Made by a program: the position numbers and the translations under genes. From Candidatus Dechloromonas phosphoritropha (lineage in GTDB: Bacteria > Pseudomonadota > Gammaproteobacteria > Burkholderiales > Rhodocyclaceae), in the NCBI GenBank assembly GCA_016722705.1, contig JADKGN010000001.1:248001-312000 (forward strand): a stretch of 64,000 nt of DNA. The letters are read 5' to 3'. Positions 55,187 through 62,632 of this stretch are shown in pieces. The notes under the pieces are model-generated. The model did no database searches and was not told the DNA's origin. It saw only the letters and a program-made list of their open reading frames with translations. Numbering within the stretch: the stretch's first letter is position 1; every line of letters starts with the position of its first letter.

Positions 55187-56577
55187 CAATCCTCTTGACT
55201 TAGCGGTCTGTCATCTAATTTTGGCAACTTTGCCATCTGGCCGCGCCAAGATATAATCGAGCATGTAACCAATTGATATAAATAGGCTTTATATGACGGC
55301 CTAAATATGCCAATATCGTTTCACGGCTAACGGACTACATTCATGGCGCCAATTTCCTTGCCGCCGCCCGCCGCGAGCCTCGGTTTTTCACCCGAAACCG
55401 TGAATTGCCATTCACGAATCTGATCGCTTTCCTGCTCACCGGCATTCGCGGCGCAGTTCAGGCGGAGCTTGATTCCTGCTTTGCCCTGCTTGCCGGAAGA
55501 ACCCGCCTTTGTCGGGCGATCACGGCCAGTGCCTTCTCAAAGGCGCGCAGCCATCTGGTCGCCAATCTCTTTGAGCCGCTCAATACAGAATTGCTGCGCC
55601 TGGTCGATGAGGTCGTTCCGCAGCAGCCGGACTGGCAAGGCTTGCGGGTCTTGGCGGCGGATGCATCGAAGGTACGTCTGACCTTGCTTGACCTGGAAGG
55701 GCGCCGCCATATTCGAGAAGCGGCCATCTTCGGTTTGTTTCGGCCAGGGATCGAATTGTTCGACTCGCTGATTTTGCACAGTTCGCTGGTCGGCGAACGT
55801 CAGATGTTGTTTGAGCGGCTTGACCGACTCGGTGCTCAGGACATGCTGGTGCTTGATCGCGGGTATCCGGGTGCCTGGTTGGTCGCGGCGCTGTTGCATC
55901 GAGGTATCCCCTTTTGCATACGCTGTGATTCGTCCGCTTCCTTTTCTGCCATCACCCAGTTCATGCGATCCGGAGAAGATGAGGCGCAGGTGACATTGCC
56001 GCCACCGCATCGTCAGGATGCCATTGATTACGAGTGTCCGCGTCTGCCTTCTATGGTTCGCCTGATTCGTCAGGTGACGCCGACTGGCAAGGTACGGGTC
56101 TTGATGACCTCCTTGCTTGATACCGCGCGGTATCCGGCCACAAGCTTCTCAGCCCTTTATCACAGCCGTTGGCGTATCGAGGAGGCGTTCAAGCGCATCA
56201 AACACCGGCTCAATCTGGAGCACACGTCCGGCCTGACTTGGCTGGCCGCCTGCCAGGATGTTGGGGCCAAGATGGTGTGTGACAATCTCAATGCCCTGGC
56301 CACCTACCTGGCTGCGGAAGAGCGGCTGCCCAGCGATTCGCCATGGCGAGTGAATCGGACGATGGCCTTCAATACCGTACGTCGTATCTTGCCCCGAGTC
56401 TTGGCGGGTGTGCAGCAAATCACCACCCGAGTTACCAAGGAAATCTTCTCGGAAATCGTCAAAAACCTTCAGAAATTTATCCCTGATCGTGCTCGACCTC
56501 GGCCAAACCAGCGAAAGCCTCACCTGTCCTTTGCTTACAAACCCGCCGTATGACTATGGACTAAGTTGAGAGGATTG
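55187..56577 (+). mobile_element. Second IS4-family insertion sequence (1391 bp)
   Basis: Terminal inverted repeats CAATCCTCTTGACTTAG (55187-55203) and CTAAGTTGAGAGGATTG (56561-56577) match at 15 of 17 positions. They are flanked by the 10-bp direct repeat AGCCACCACT (55177-55186 and 56578-56587). It is unrelated in sequence to the IS4 element at 49338. It sits inside the 32-bp-repeat element, separating the first recombinase gene from its promoter region. Confidence 0.92.
55405..56553 (+). CDS. IS4-family transposase
   Basis: 382 residues from TTG 55405. The same frame is open back to 55297 with plausible family sequence (SRLTDYIHGANFLAAARREP, RFFTRNRELPFTNLIAF) but no ATG or GTG, so the true start is unclear and the 5' end may be damaged. 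Catalytic pieces: LRVLAADASKVRLTLLD (first Asp), DMLVLDRGYPGAWLVAAL (second Asp) and LYHSRWRIEEAFKRIKHRLN (YREK-like, Glu). The C-terminus is normal. It fills the IS element between the inverted repeats. Confidence 0.85.
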   Translation: MPFTNLIAFLLTGIRGAVQAELDSCFALLAGRTRLCRAITASAFSKARSHLVANLFEPLNTELLRLVDEVVPQQPDWQGLRVLAADASKVRLTLLDLEGRRHIREAAIFGLFRPGIELFDSLILHSSLVGERQMLFERLDRLGAQDMLVLDRGYPGAWLVAALLHRGIPFCIRCDSSASFSAITQFMRSGEDEAQVTLPPPHRQDAIDYECPRLPSMVRLIRQVTPTGKVRVLMTSLLDTARYPATSFSALYHSRWRIEEAFKRIKHRLNLEHTSGLTWLAACQDVGAKMVCDNLNALATYLAAEERLPSDSPWRVNRTMAFNTVRRILPRVLAGVQQITTRVTKEIFSEIVKNLQKFIPDRARPRPNQRKPHLSFAYKPAV

Positions 56578-56678
56578 AGCCACCACTGCACTCTGTGACA
56601 AAAACTATGTCCAACTCTTTACTGCGCCACTTCCCAGAGAGCCAGGCCACGACTGTCTCGGTGACTTTCTATAGATGC

Positions 56679-56710
56679 CAACTGTGCATAGTTTCAAACT
56701 GTGCATAGTG
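56679..56710 (-). repeat. Right 32-bp terminal inverted repeat
   Basis: Exact reverse complement of 53385-53416, with the same two-half structure. The 91 bases between it and the IS4 target duplication (56588-56678) would have held the promoter of the first recombinase gene. Confidence 0.95.
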
Positions 56711-57000
56711 GCCGGTTGCTGTCAGCAGCAAGGACTTCTTCTGCAGTGCAGTCGACTCCTGAAAATGACATCGGTGCTGACACGGAGGTAGATGCGAGCG
56801 ATATTCACTGGGTCTGGCCAAGATGGGTATAGCTAACTTGTCCTAGCGTAGCAGGCCAGGCCAAGAAGGCAAAACGCAATCTAAATTGGCTAGTTTGTTT
56901 TTGGCTACCCAAATGGACCACGTCGCATGAAAATGCTTGCGCGGTGGTATCAATGACATACAATGGTTCCATTGACAGCGTTACATTGGAAAGCTACCAA
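56711..57000. other. 290-bp intergenic region upstream of the toxin-antitoxin pair
   Basis: No gene recognised. The last 60 bases hold a palindrome (56961-56974) and presumably the antitoxin promoter. Confidence 0.4.
56961..56974. promoter_or_regulatory. Candidate antitoxin operator
   Basis: CAATGG-TT-CCATTG is a 6-bp inverted repeat centred 33 bases before the antitoxin ATG, where a ribbon-helix-helix antitoxin would be expected to bind and autoregulate. Inferred from position and symmetry. Confidence 0.45.
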
Positions 57001-57258
57001 ATGGCAAACGTGAATGTAAGAAATCTGCCTGATGAGGTGCATCGGGCCATCCGAATCCAAGCCGCCCAGCACGGCCGCAGCACCGAGGCCGAAATCCGCG
57101 ACATCTTGGAGCGGGCAGCGAGGCCCGATGGCCGCGTGAAACTTGGCTCTTTCTTGGCCTCCATCGCCCGCGAGGCTGGCGGCCTAACCGATGAAGAACA
57201 CGCCTTGTTTGAGAGCGTGCGCATCAAGTCTCCGGCCCGTGCGGTGAGCTTCGAATGA
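57001..57258 (+). CDS. FitA/VapB-like antitoxin (ribbon-helix-helix)
   Basis: 85 residues from ATG 57001. N-terminal RHH domain: NVNVRNLPDEVHRAIRIQAA, QHGRSTEAEIRDILERAARP, very close to the FitA/VapB pattern. The C-terminal part (LGSFLASIAREAGGLTDEEH) would wrap the toxin. It overlaps the PIN toxin by 4 bases (ATGA). It should dimerise on its own promoter and neutralise the downstream RNase. Longer readings to 56944 have no support. Confidence 0.88.
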   Translation: MANVNVRNLPDEVHRAIRIQAAQHGRSTEAEIRDILERAARPDGRVKLGSFLASIAREAGGLTDEEHALFESVRIKSPARAVSFE

Positions 57259-57677
57259 TCCTGCTCGATACGAACGTGATTTCGGAGCCGCAGCGCCAGA
57301 AGCCCAATGCCCGCGTCCTTGACTGGATCGACGCGCAAGCGCTGGAAACGCTCTACCTGTCCGCGATCACGGTAGCCGAGTTGCGTGCGGGTATCGCGCT
57401 GATGCCGGCAGGAAAGCGCCGGGACAGCCTGCATGAGAACTTGGAAAAGGGCCTGCTGCCGATGTTCGCCAATCGGGTGCTTTCGTTCGATATGGCTTGC
57501 ACGAAGGCTTATGCCGAGCTGCTGGCCAAGTCCCGTGCTGCCGGCTTGGCGGTCGAAACAGCCGATGCCTTCATTGCGGCCGTCGCCCTTGCCAACGGCT
57601 TCACCGTCGCCACCCGCGACACCAGCCCTTTTGAGGCTGCCGGGCTGAACGTCATCAACCCATGGGAGACGGCTTAA
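57255..57677 (+). CDS. PIN-domain toxin (FitB/VapC-like RNase)
   Basis: 140 residues. PIN active-site acidic residues: ILLDTNVISEPQRQKPN (Asp5), YLSAITVAELRAGIALMP (Glu), ETADAFIAAVALANGF (Asp) and VATRDTSPFEAAGLNVINPW (Asp). The length fits VapC/FitB. It is translationally coupled to the antitoxin. The pair is inserted directly in front of a truncated trbJ, a common plasmid stabilisation position. Substrate RNA is unknown. Confidence 0.9.
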   Translation: MILLDTNVISEPQRQKPNARVLDWIDAQALETLYLSAITVAELRAGIALMPAGKRRDSLHENLEKGLLPMFANRVLSFDMACTKAYAELLAKSRAAGLAVETADAFIAAVALANGFTVATRDTSPFEAAGLNVINPWETA

Positions 57678-57760
57678 TGACCACGGCCCAGGAGAACTAC
57701 ACCGCACGGCTGGCCGCCGAAATTCAGGCCGCCATCGACGGGGGCGTCTCAGAACAATGA
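57677..57760 (+). CDS. Very small ORF after the PIN toxin
   Basis: 27 residues (MTTAQENYTARLAAEIQAAI, DGGVSEQ) starting in a TAATG overlap with the toxin stop. The composition looks protein-like, and it may be the beginning of a longer gene cut off where trbJ sequence starts. I do not recognise it. Confidence 0.35.
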   Translation: MTTAQENYTARLAAEIQAAIDGGVSEQ

Positions 57761-57786
57761 CGTTGGCTTAACCGTGTTTTTCGTTC

Positions 57787-58215
57787 CGTTGCGCCTCAGA
57801 CCCCTACTACCGCAGTTCGCCTTGCTTCAACTCCGGCGGTTGCACGGAGGCGGAATGGGTCGCCGTGAGGGACAGCCAGCGCCTCGGTTCCGAAGCGCAG
57901 AAGAAGGCCACCGATGCGTTGTTCAAAGGCCTGGACAAGCAGCAGGATGCGATGGAAGCCGACGCGCGCACCTTGCAACGCCTCCAGTCGAGCGCGCAGG
58001 GGGCTACAGGCCAGATGCAGGCCATCGGCTACGCCAACCAGCTTGCCAGCCAGCAGGCGAACCAGTTGCTGCAAATCCGGGGACTCCTGATCGCGCAGCA
58101 AAATGCCATCGTCACCCGGAACCAGGTGCTGGCCGACCGTGAAGCACAAGAAGCCGCTGCCGGCGAACAACTGCGCAGAGGTAGCTACCGCAGCAGCGCC
58201 GAGCGCGCCTGGTAA
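57787..58215 (+). pseudogene. trbJ: TrbJ conjugative transfer protein, C-terminal part
   Basis: The frame opens after TAA 57769-57771 with SDPYYRSSPCFNSGGC, then QKKATDALFKGLDKQQDAME, ADARTLQRLQSSAQGATGQM and QAIGYANQLASQQANQLLQI. This is the C-terminal half of TrbJ (VirB5-like, pilus-associated). The N-terminal signal peptide and first half are gone, so the product cannot be exported. trbK, trbL, trbM and trbN follow in the IncP order. Confidence 0.75.
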
Positions 58216-58224
58216 GGAGAAGAC

Positions 58225-58449
58225 ATGAACGCCAAACAACCTTCAAGTGTGGCCCTGGCCATCCTCATAGCGGCCATGGCCGTGGGATGCAGCGACAAGC
58301 CCAACCCTCCACCCGAAACCCCAAGCCCGGTCGCCAGCCCGACTTGTGCTGATCTTGACAAGGTACAAGATCCGGCTCAGCGCGCCGAACTTCTCAAGAA
58401 GTGCCCACGACAAGGGCAGTTCAAACCCAGTGAAAAGAAAGCCTGGTGA
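58225..58449 (+). CDS. trbK: TrbK-like entry exclusion lipoprotein
   Basis: 74 residues with lipobox ALAILIAAMAVGC (Cys22). A Pro-rich segment (SDKPNPPPETPSPVASPTC) precedes the conserved CADLDKVQDPAQRAELLKKC. It matches TrbK of IncP plasmids in size, lipidation and place between trbJ and trbL. TrbK blocks entry of a related plasmid into the carrying cell. It starts 9 bases after the trbJ stop with AAGGAG before the ATG. Confidence 0.72.
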   Translation: MNAKQPSSVALAILIAAMAVGCSDKPNPPPETPSPVASPTCADLDKVQDPAQRAELLKKCPRQGQFKPSEKKAW

Positions 58450-58459
58450 GGTGTCGAGC

Positions 58460-60085
58460 ATGAGAATGCCAGCCCAATGGAAAACCGCCGTCGGCCTGCT
58501 GCTGTGGCTGGTGTTCTTCTCGGTCGAAGCGCAGGCCGTGATCGACAATGCCGGGGTGCTGGATAACGTCCTGGCACGCTATTCCGCCGCTGCCAGTACG
58601 TGGGCGGCAACGATCACGGCACGGGCCTTGTGGCTGTTCTGGACCCTGACGCTGATCTCGATGGTCTGGACCTTCGGCATGCTGGCCTTGCGCAAGGCCG
58701 ACATCGGCGAGTTCTACGCGGAGTTCGTCCGCTTCACGATCTTCACCGGCTTCTTCTGGTGGCTGCTCACCAACGGCCCGAACTTCGCCACCGACATCAT
58801 GAATTCCCTGCGCACGATTGGCGGGACGGCAAGCGGCACCGGATCGTCGTTGACGCCTTCGGGAATCGTCGATATTGGTTTCGACATCTTCTTCAAGGTG
58901 CTCGACCAGTCCTCGGTATGGTCGCCCGTCGATAGCGCGGCCGGGATCCTCATCAGCGCGGCAATCCTTGTCATCCTGGCGTTGATCGGCGTGAATATGT
59001 TGTTGCTCCTGGTGAGTGGCTGAATCCTGGCTTACGCTGGTGTTTTCTTTCTCGGTTTTGGTGGGTCGCGGTGGACTTCCGACATGGCGATCCACTACTA
59101 CAAGACCGTTCTGAGCATCGCCGCGCAGCTTTTCACCATGGTGCTCTTGGTCGGCATCGGCAAGTCCTTCGTTGACCAGTACTACACCAACATGAGTGCC
59201 GGCATCAGCCTCAAGGAATTGGGTGTGATGCTGATCGTCGCCGTGGTTTTGCTGGCCCTGGTGAATAGGGTGCCGGCCTTGATTGGTGGCCTGGCGATGG
59301 GTGGCGGCACGCATGCCCTGGGCCATGGTTTCGGAGCGGGTGTGGCGATGGGTGCGGCGGCCATGGCAAGCGCCGCCGTTGCCACGGGTGGTGCTGCCAT
59401 CATGGCCGGCGCTGCGAGCGCCGCTGGCGGTGCTCAGGCCTTGATGGCAGCCACTTCCAAGGCATCGCAGAACGTCGCCGGTGGCACCGACATCGTTTCG
59501 CGCATGGCTGGGGGAATGGCTGATGCAGTCAGCGGTGGCGGATCGGGCGGTAGCGCGGGCAGCATCCGCAGCCCGTTGGCGGGTGCGATGGACGGCCCGG
59601 CGATGGGTAGCAACCCGTCCTTCGGTGCGAGCTCGGACGGTTCTCACCCGAATTCCAGTAGCAAGAGCAGCGGCGCCAAGGGTAGTGCGGCTGGCAACAC
59701 CAAGGTCAAAGGCGAAGGAACGACACCAGGTCAGCAGCCGCAAGGCGGCTCCAAGTCGGCTTTGGGTACGGCCGGCAAGGTTGCTGCCGACACGGCCGCC
59801 AACCTGGCCAAAGGCAGTTGGGACGTTGCCAGGGAAAAGGCCCAGACCGGTGCCGGGGTGGTACAGGAGCGCATCGGTCAGACCATCGGCGGAAAGATAG
59901 CCGCCGCCATCACAGCCCAAGGGACGACTACCGCATCGACCGAGCAGGCCAGACCGGAAGCGATATTCGACGGCAACAGTCTGTCAGGAGCCAGCGACAC
60001 GGCGGTGGACGCCGAGTCGGAAGTCGCCGCGTTCCGCGACACCGTAGACACCCGATCTTCATCACGAAAGGGGCGCTACACATGA
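58460..60085 (+). pseudogene. trbL: TrbL mating-pair formation protein interrupted by one in-frame TGA
   Basis: The frame from ATG 58460 gives an N-terminal signal or TM and four or more helices, then stops at TGA 59021-59023 (codon 188). The same frame continues without a break as ILAYAGVFFLGFGGSRWTSD, AIHYYKTVLSIAAQLFTMVL and ends in a Gly/Ala/Ser-rich tail typical of TrbL. Family members have a Trp in LVSGWILAYAG at the stop, so TGG became TGA. The full length would be 541 residues. TrbL is a VirB6-like inner-membrane component; the split product is probably non-functional unless TGA is suppressed. Confidence 0.85.
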
Positions 60086-60648
60086 AAACCAAATTCGTTC
60101 TCGCTTCGCTCACCCTGGCTGCGGCGGCAGCGATCCCAGCCACGGCCGGCGCCCAAGCGGTGCTGACCGGCGATAGCTGCTTGGCGTACGAAGCCATCTT
60201 GTGCCTGTCGACCGGCGCCAAGCCCGGCGAGTGCTCGCCGTCCCTGCACCGCTATTTAAGCATTTCTCACCGGAAACGGAGCGACACCACCCGGGCCCTG
60301 GGCAACTTCCTGAAGCTGTGTCCGGTGGCCAATCAAACACTGGAAAAGAGTGTGCTGGTCAACGCCATGGCCAACGGCGCTGGCCGCTGCGATGCGGCTT
60401 CGCTGAACGCCACGCTTCGGTCATGGATCTGGGAAAGCGAGGCCATGGTGTTCATCGGCAACCAGATGCCGGGCTATTGCGCGGTCTATACCGGCCACGC
60501 CTACACCGACTTCGCCGGCACGCTGCCGCGTTACGTGGGGACGCCAGAAAGGGGAGGGTACTGGATCGAAGCCAGGGACTACGACCGCGCACTGGCGGCG
60601 TACAACGCCAGAATCGCTGCTGAAGATGTACAGCGGCGAAATCTGTAA
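60082..60648 (+). CDS. trbM: TrbM conjugal transfer protein
   Basis: 188 residues with a Sec signal peptide (SLTLAAAAAIPATAGAQA). The mature part has the Cys pattern of the TrbM/KikA/MpfK family: GDSCLAYEAILCLSTGAKPG, ECSPSLHRYLSIS, LGNFLKLCPVAN. It starts in an ATGA overlap with trbL. It is one of the non-essential periplasmic proteins of IncP mating-pair formation. Confidence 0.82.
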   Translation: MKTKFVLASLTLAAAAAIPATAGAQAVLTGDSCLAYEAILCLSTGAKPGECSPSLHRYLSISHRKRSDTTRALGNFLKLCPVANQTLEKSVLVNAMANGAGRCDAASLNATLRSWIWESEAMVFIGNQMPGYCAVYTGHAYTDFAGTLPRYVGTPERGGYWIEARDYDRALAAYNARIAAEDVQRRNL

Positions 60649-60679
60649 CCAGGGCCGGAATAAGCAAGAGGGCAGGGCA

Positions 60680-61279
60680 ATGCCTTTTACCGATCTTCCA
60701 CCCCAGCTTCAGGAGCGCGTCGTGTGCTCGATTGCGGCGGCCGTGAAGTACGAGGTACCCGCGAACATCGTCCTGGCGGTCGCCGAGAAGGAAGCGGGCA
60801 AACCCGGGCAATGGGTGCGCAACACCAACGGCAGCCATGACGTCGGGCCGATGCAGTTCAACACGTCCTACCTGGGCGACCTGGCCCGTTATGGAATCAC
60901 CGCGAGTGATGTGGCCGCGGCCGGCTGCTACGCGTACGACCTGGCCGCCTGGCGGATCCGTGGACACCTCAAGAACGACAAGGGCGACCTCTGGACTCGG
61001 GCAGCCAATTACCACTCACGGACGCCGCAATACAACGCAGTGTACCGAGGCGATCTACGCGTGAAGGCCGCCAAGTGGGCGGACTGGCTGGAAGCGCGTT
61101 TTGTGACGGTGGATGTGACGAAGAAGGGTGCAACGGCCTCGCTGCCGGTGACGCCGGCGGTGGTGCAAGCAACCCGAGAGCGAGCGACGACGACACCACC
61201 GGCAGCAAAGCCACTGAGCAAGCTGGCTTGGGAGACCGCCGGGTATGTTCCGCGAAAAGTGAGCAGTGCCCAGCCGTGA
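60680..61279 (+). CDS. trbN: TrbN-like lytic transglycosylase
   Basis: 199 residues from ATG 60680. A lysozyme-like SLT fold with the catalytic Glu in VLAVAEKEAGKPGQWVRN and GSHDVGPMQFNTSYLGDLAR, then the aromatic segment WTRAANYHSRTPQYN and VYRGDLRVKAAKWADWLEA. No clear signal peptide is seen. It would open the cell wall locally for the transfer apparatus. It is last of the recognisable trb genes; KorB-type operators follow 17 bases after the stop. Confidence 0.8.
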   Translation: MPFTDLPPQLQERVVCSIAAAVKYEVPANIVLAVAEKEAGKPGQWVRNTNGSHDVGPMQFNTSYLGDLARYGITASDVAAAGCYAYDLAAWRIRGHLKNDKGDLWTRAANYHSRTPQYNAVYRGDLRVKAAKWADWLEARFVTVDVTKKGATASLPVTPAVVQATRERATTTPPAAKPLSKLAWETAGYVPRKVSSAQP

Positions 61280-61295
61280 TTCAAGGAGGCCGGAT

Positions 61296-61308
61296 TTTAG
61301 CCGCTAAA
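61296..61308. promoter_or_regulatory. KorB operator (O_B) match
   Basis: TTTAGCCGCTAAA, an exact match to the 13-bp palindrome TTTAGC(C/G)GCTAAA bound by KorB of IncP plasmids. Confidence 0.82.
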
Positions 61309-61310
61309 AT

Positions 61311-61323
61311 TTTGGCGGCTAAA
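61311..61323. promoter_or_regulatory. Second KorB operator-like site, one mismatch
   Basis: TTTGGCGGCTAAA differs from the KorB palindrome at one base (A to G). It lies 2 bases after the preceding site, making a tandem pair. Confidence 0.6.
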
Positions 61324-61384
61324 ATTTCCTGGGGGCCATCCAGCATCATCAGTGACGACAAAGGCTCGGTGAAGAAGGGAGTTG

Positions 61385-61775
61385 CATTCACGCTCCCTCA
61401 AGCGCTGGGCCGTTTCTATCGCTTCCCGCTCACGCTCCAGTTCTGAGCGGCAGCCTCCTGCAGGTACCACTATCGAGCGGTGGTGTCCGAAACCAGCAGC
61501 AAATGACGGCAGTGCGTCCAGCTCAATTCGTGACGCAGCGCGTCACGAATCGGAAACGCCTGGTCTAACAGGCGCACGTAGCGAAGATTCGATGGATCAA
61601 AGCCCTTGCCGAACTCGACGATGTGCCGCTCGATCTCCCAACAGGTATGCACCTGCACTATATCCACAGCCCGCAGAGCCCGCTGCCGTCCTTGGTGAAT
61701 CAGGCTGTGCAGCGCATCCAGCAAGCCGGATAGCTGGGGCTCGTCGCCTACCCTGGGTGCCGCCGATTTGCTCAT
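61385..61775 (-). pseudogene. DUF1016 (YhcG-like, PDDEXK nuclease family) gene, decayed
   Basis: From ATG 61775 on the minus strand: LLDALHSLIHQGRQRALRAV, VHTCWEIERHIVEF, then GKGFDPSNLRYVRLLDQAFP and IRDALRHELSWTHCRHLLLV. This is the DUF1016 N-terminal domain with about 25 residues missing in the middle. The frame stops at 61470. Shortly after, ELEREREAIETAQRLRERE (about 61445-61385) matches the extreme C-terminus of the family. The nuclease domain is therefore deleted. A KorB-type operator lies 40 bases upstream of its ATG. Confidence 0.62.
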
Positions 61776-61814
61776 TACAAGCTCCAGATCAGCCGGGATT
61801 CAAGCGGGCCCGAT

Positions 61815-61827
61815 TTTAGCGGCTAAA
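61815..61827. promoter_or_regulatory. Third KorB operator (O_B) match
   Basis: TTTAGCGGCTAAA, exact consensus, 40 bases upstream of the DUF1016-like start on the minus strand, so it could have controlled that gene's promoter. Confidence 0.8.
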
Positions 61828-62104
61828 ATCAGATGGCAGCAGGTTGTCGTTGTGTACGTGCTTTTCTAATGCAGCGCCAGGAATCACTACGGGCGGCGTC
61901 TCAAGGGCTAAAGTCGAAACTGGTGTATGAGCCCTCCAGGTGGCGCACCTCCAGACTTGCCGAGTTTGCCATCGACAGGTACCTCAAGGCGCTATGGGTC
62001 AATCTGCAGGTCGTAGTGTGAGCACATGATCGATCGCCGCTTATCAAACAGAATCTTCAGATGGCCTGATGCGTAACGCATACAGTATTGCGCTCCATGA
62101 ATAG

Positions 62105-62120
62105 CTGTATAGAATTACAG
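62105..62120 (+). promoter_or_regulatory. LexA-type SOS box upstream of a small-ORF cluster
   Basis: CTGTATAGAATTACAG has the perfect CTGT-N8-ACAG form and shares 5'-CTGTATA with the lexA operator of this genome (43136-43151). It ends 17 bases before the ATG of the zinc-ribbon ORF at 62138, a usual position for LexA repression. Confidence 0.7.
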
Positions 62121-62137
62121 TATTCAAGGAGTGAGCC

Positions 62138-62314
62138 ATGAGCCGTATTGTCTGCCCCCATTGTCACGTATCGCTGTCCAGCACCGAACTTGAGCAAGTA
62201 GCGATCGTAGGCCATCTATGTCTCGTCTGTCCGGAGTGCTCGACCGTTCTCGTTTCACAACCGCATAACGAGGTTGACGCGCACCAGCCAGCCGAGGCGG
62301 TCGCCCATGCTTGA
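62138..62314 (+). CDS. Small zinc-ribbon-like protein
   Basis: 58 residues with a ribosome binding site (AAGGAGTGAGCC). Two CxxC knuckles, CPHCHVSL near the start and CLVCPECSTVLVS in the middle, form a likely zinc ribbon. The spacer (SSTELEQVAIVGHLC) is short and the C-terminus polar. It follows a LexA-type box, so DNA-damage induction is likely. It overlaps the next small ORF. I recognise no named family. Confidence 0.6.
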   Translation: MSRIVCPHCHVSLSSTELEQVAIVGHLCLVCPECSTVLVSQPHNEVDAHQPAEAVAHA

Positions 62315-62453
62315 TGCCCTGGCTGTGCCAGGCCAAGGGATATTCATCCCATTGCCCGCCGCCCCCGCCGTTGCTTCCCGCTTGCTCACCGCCGAGGCGT
62401 TCCAGCGCCTCGCCCATGAAATTCATGGAAGACTGGATTACGACTCAGCATGA
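62307..62453 (+). CDS. Small ORF overlapping the zinc-ribbon gene
   Basis: 48 residues, MLDALAVPGQGIFIPLPAAP then AVASRLLTAEAFQRLAHEIH and GRLDYDSA. It overlaps the upstream ORF by 8 bases and the next by 4 (ATGA), a pattern of translational coupling. No known family. The second half could form one amphipathic helix. Confidence 0.45.
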   Translation: MLDALAVPGQGIFIPLPAAPAVASRLLTAEAFQRLAHEIHGRLDYDSA

Positions 62454-62554
62454 GCAGCAATTGGCGGCATAATGCCGATAGGATGGAAGACGAAAAACAG
62501 AGGGAAGCTCACCCTTGCAGCAACTCGTGCACATTCGTCATCAAAGCGCACTGA
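62450..62554 (+). CDS. Very small ORF, third in the coupled series
   Basis: 34 residues, MSSNWRHNADRMEDEKQREA then HPCSNSCTFVIKAH, starting in an ATGA overlap. Coding status is uncertain; only the overlap supports it. Confidence 0.3.
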   Translation: MSSNWRHNADRMEDEKQREAHPCSNSCTFVIKAH

Positions 62555-62632
62555 CGCCGTCGTCGCTCGACTGCTACGGCGCGCTGAATTCGCGTTCGCG
62601 TTCGCTTTCACGTTAAGAGGGAGACCCGTGCC

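Larger units (their letters stand above)
53385..56710 (-). mobile_element. Element with perfect 32-bp terminal inverted repeats carrying tyrosine-recombinase genes
   Basis: The left end 53385-53416 and the right end 56679-56710 are exact reverse complements over 32 bp. Each repeat is built from two near-identical halves containing ACTATGCACAGTT, as expected for paired recombinase binding sites. Inside are two minus-strand tyrosine-recombinase genes and a later IS4-family insertion with its target duplication (55177-56577, 1401 bp). Without that insertion the element would be about 1.9 kb. Tandem tyrosine recombinases between inverted repeats recall RIT (recombinase-in-trio) elements, but only two genes are present and both are damaged. 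No target duplication is visible outside the ends. Confidence 0.75.

Noticed and set aside
61833..62021. 62-codon plus-strand ORF after the third KorB site
   Set aside because: No ribosome binding site, no recognisable sequence and no coupling to neighbours; not listed as a gene.
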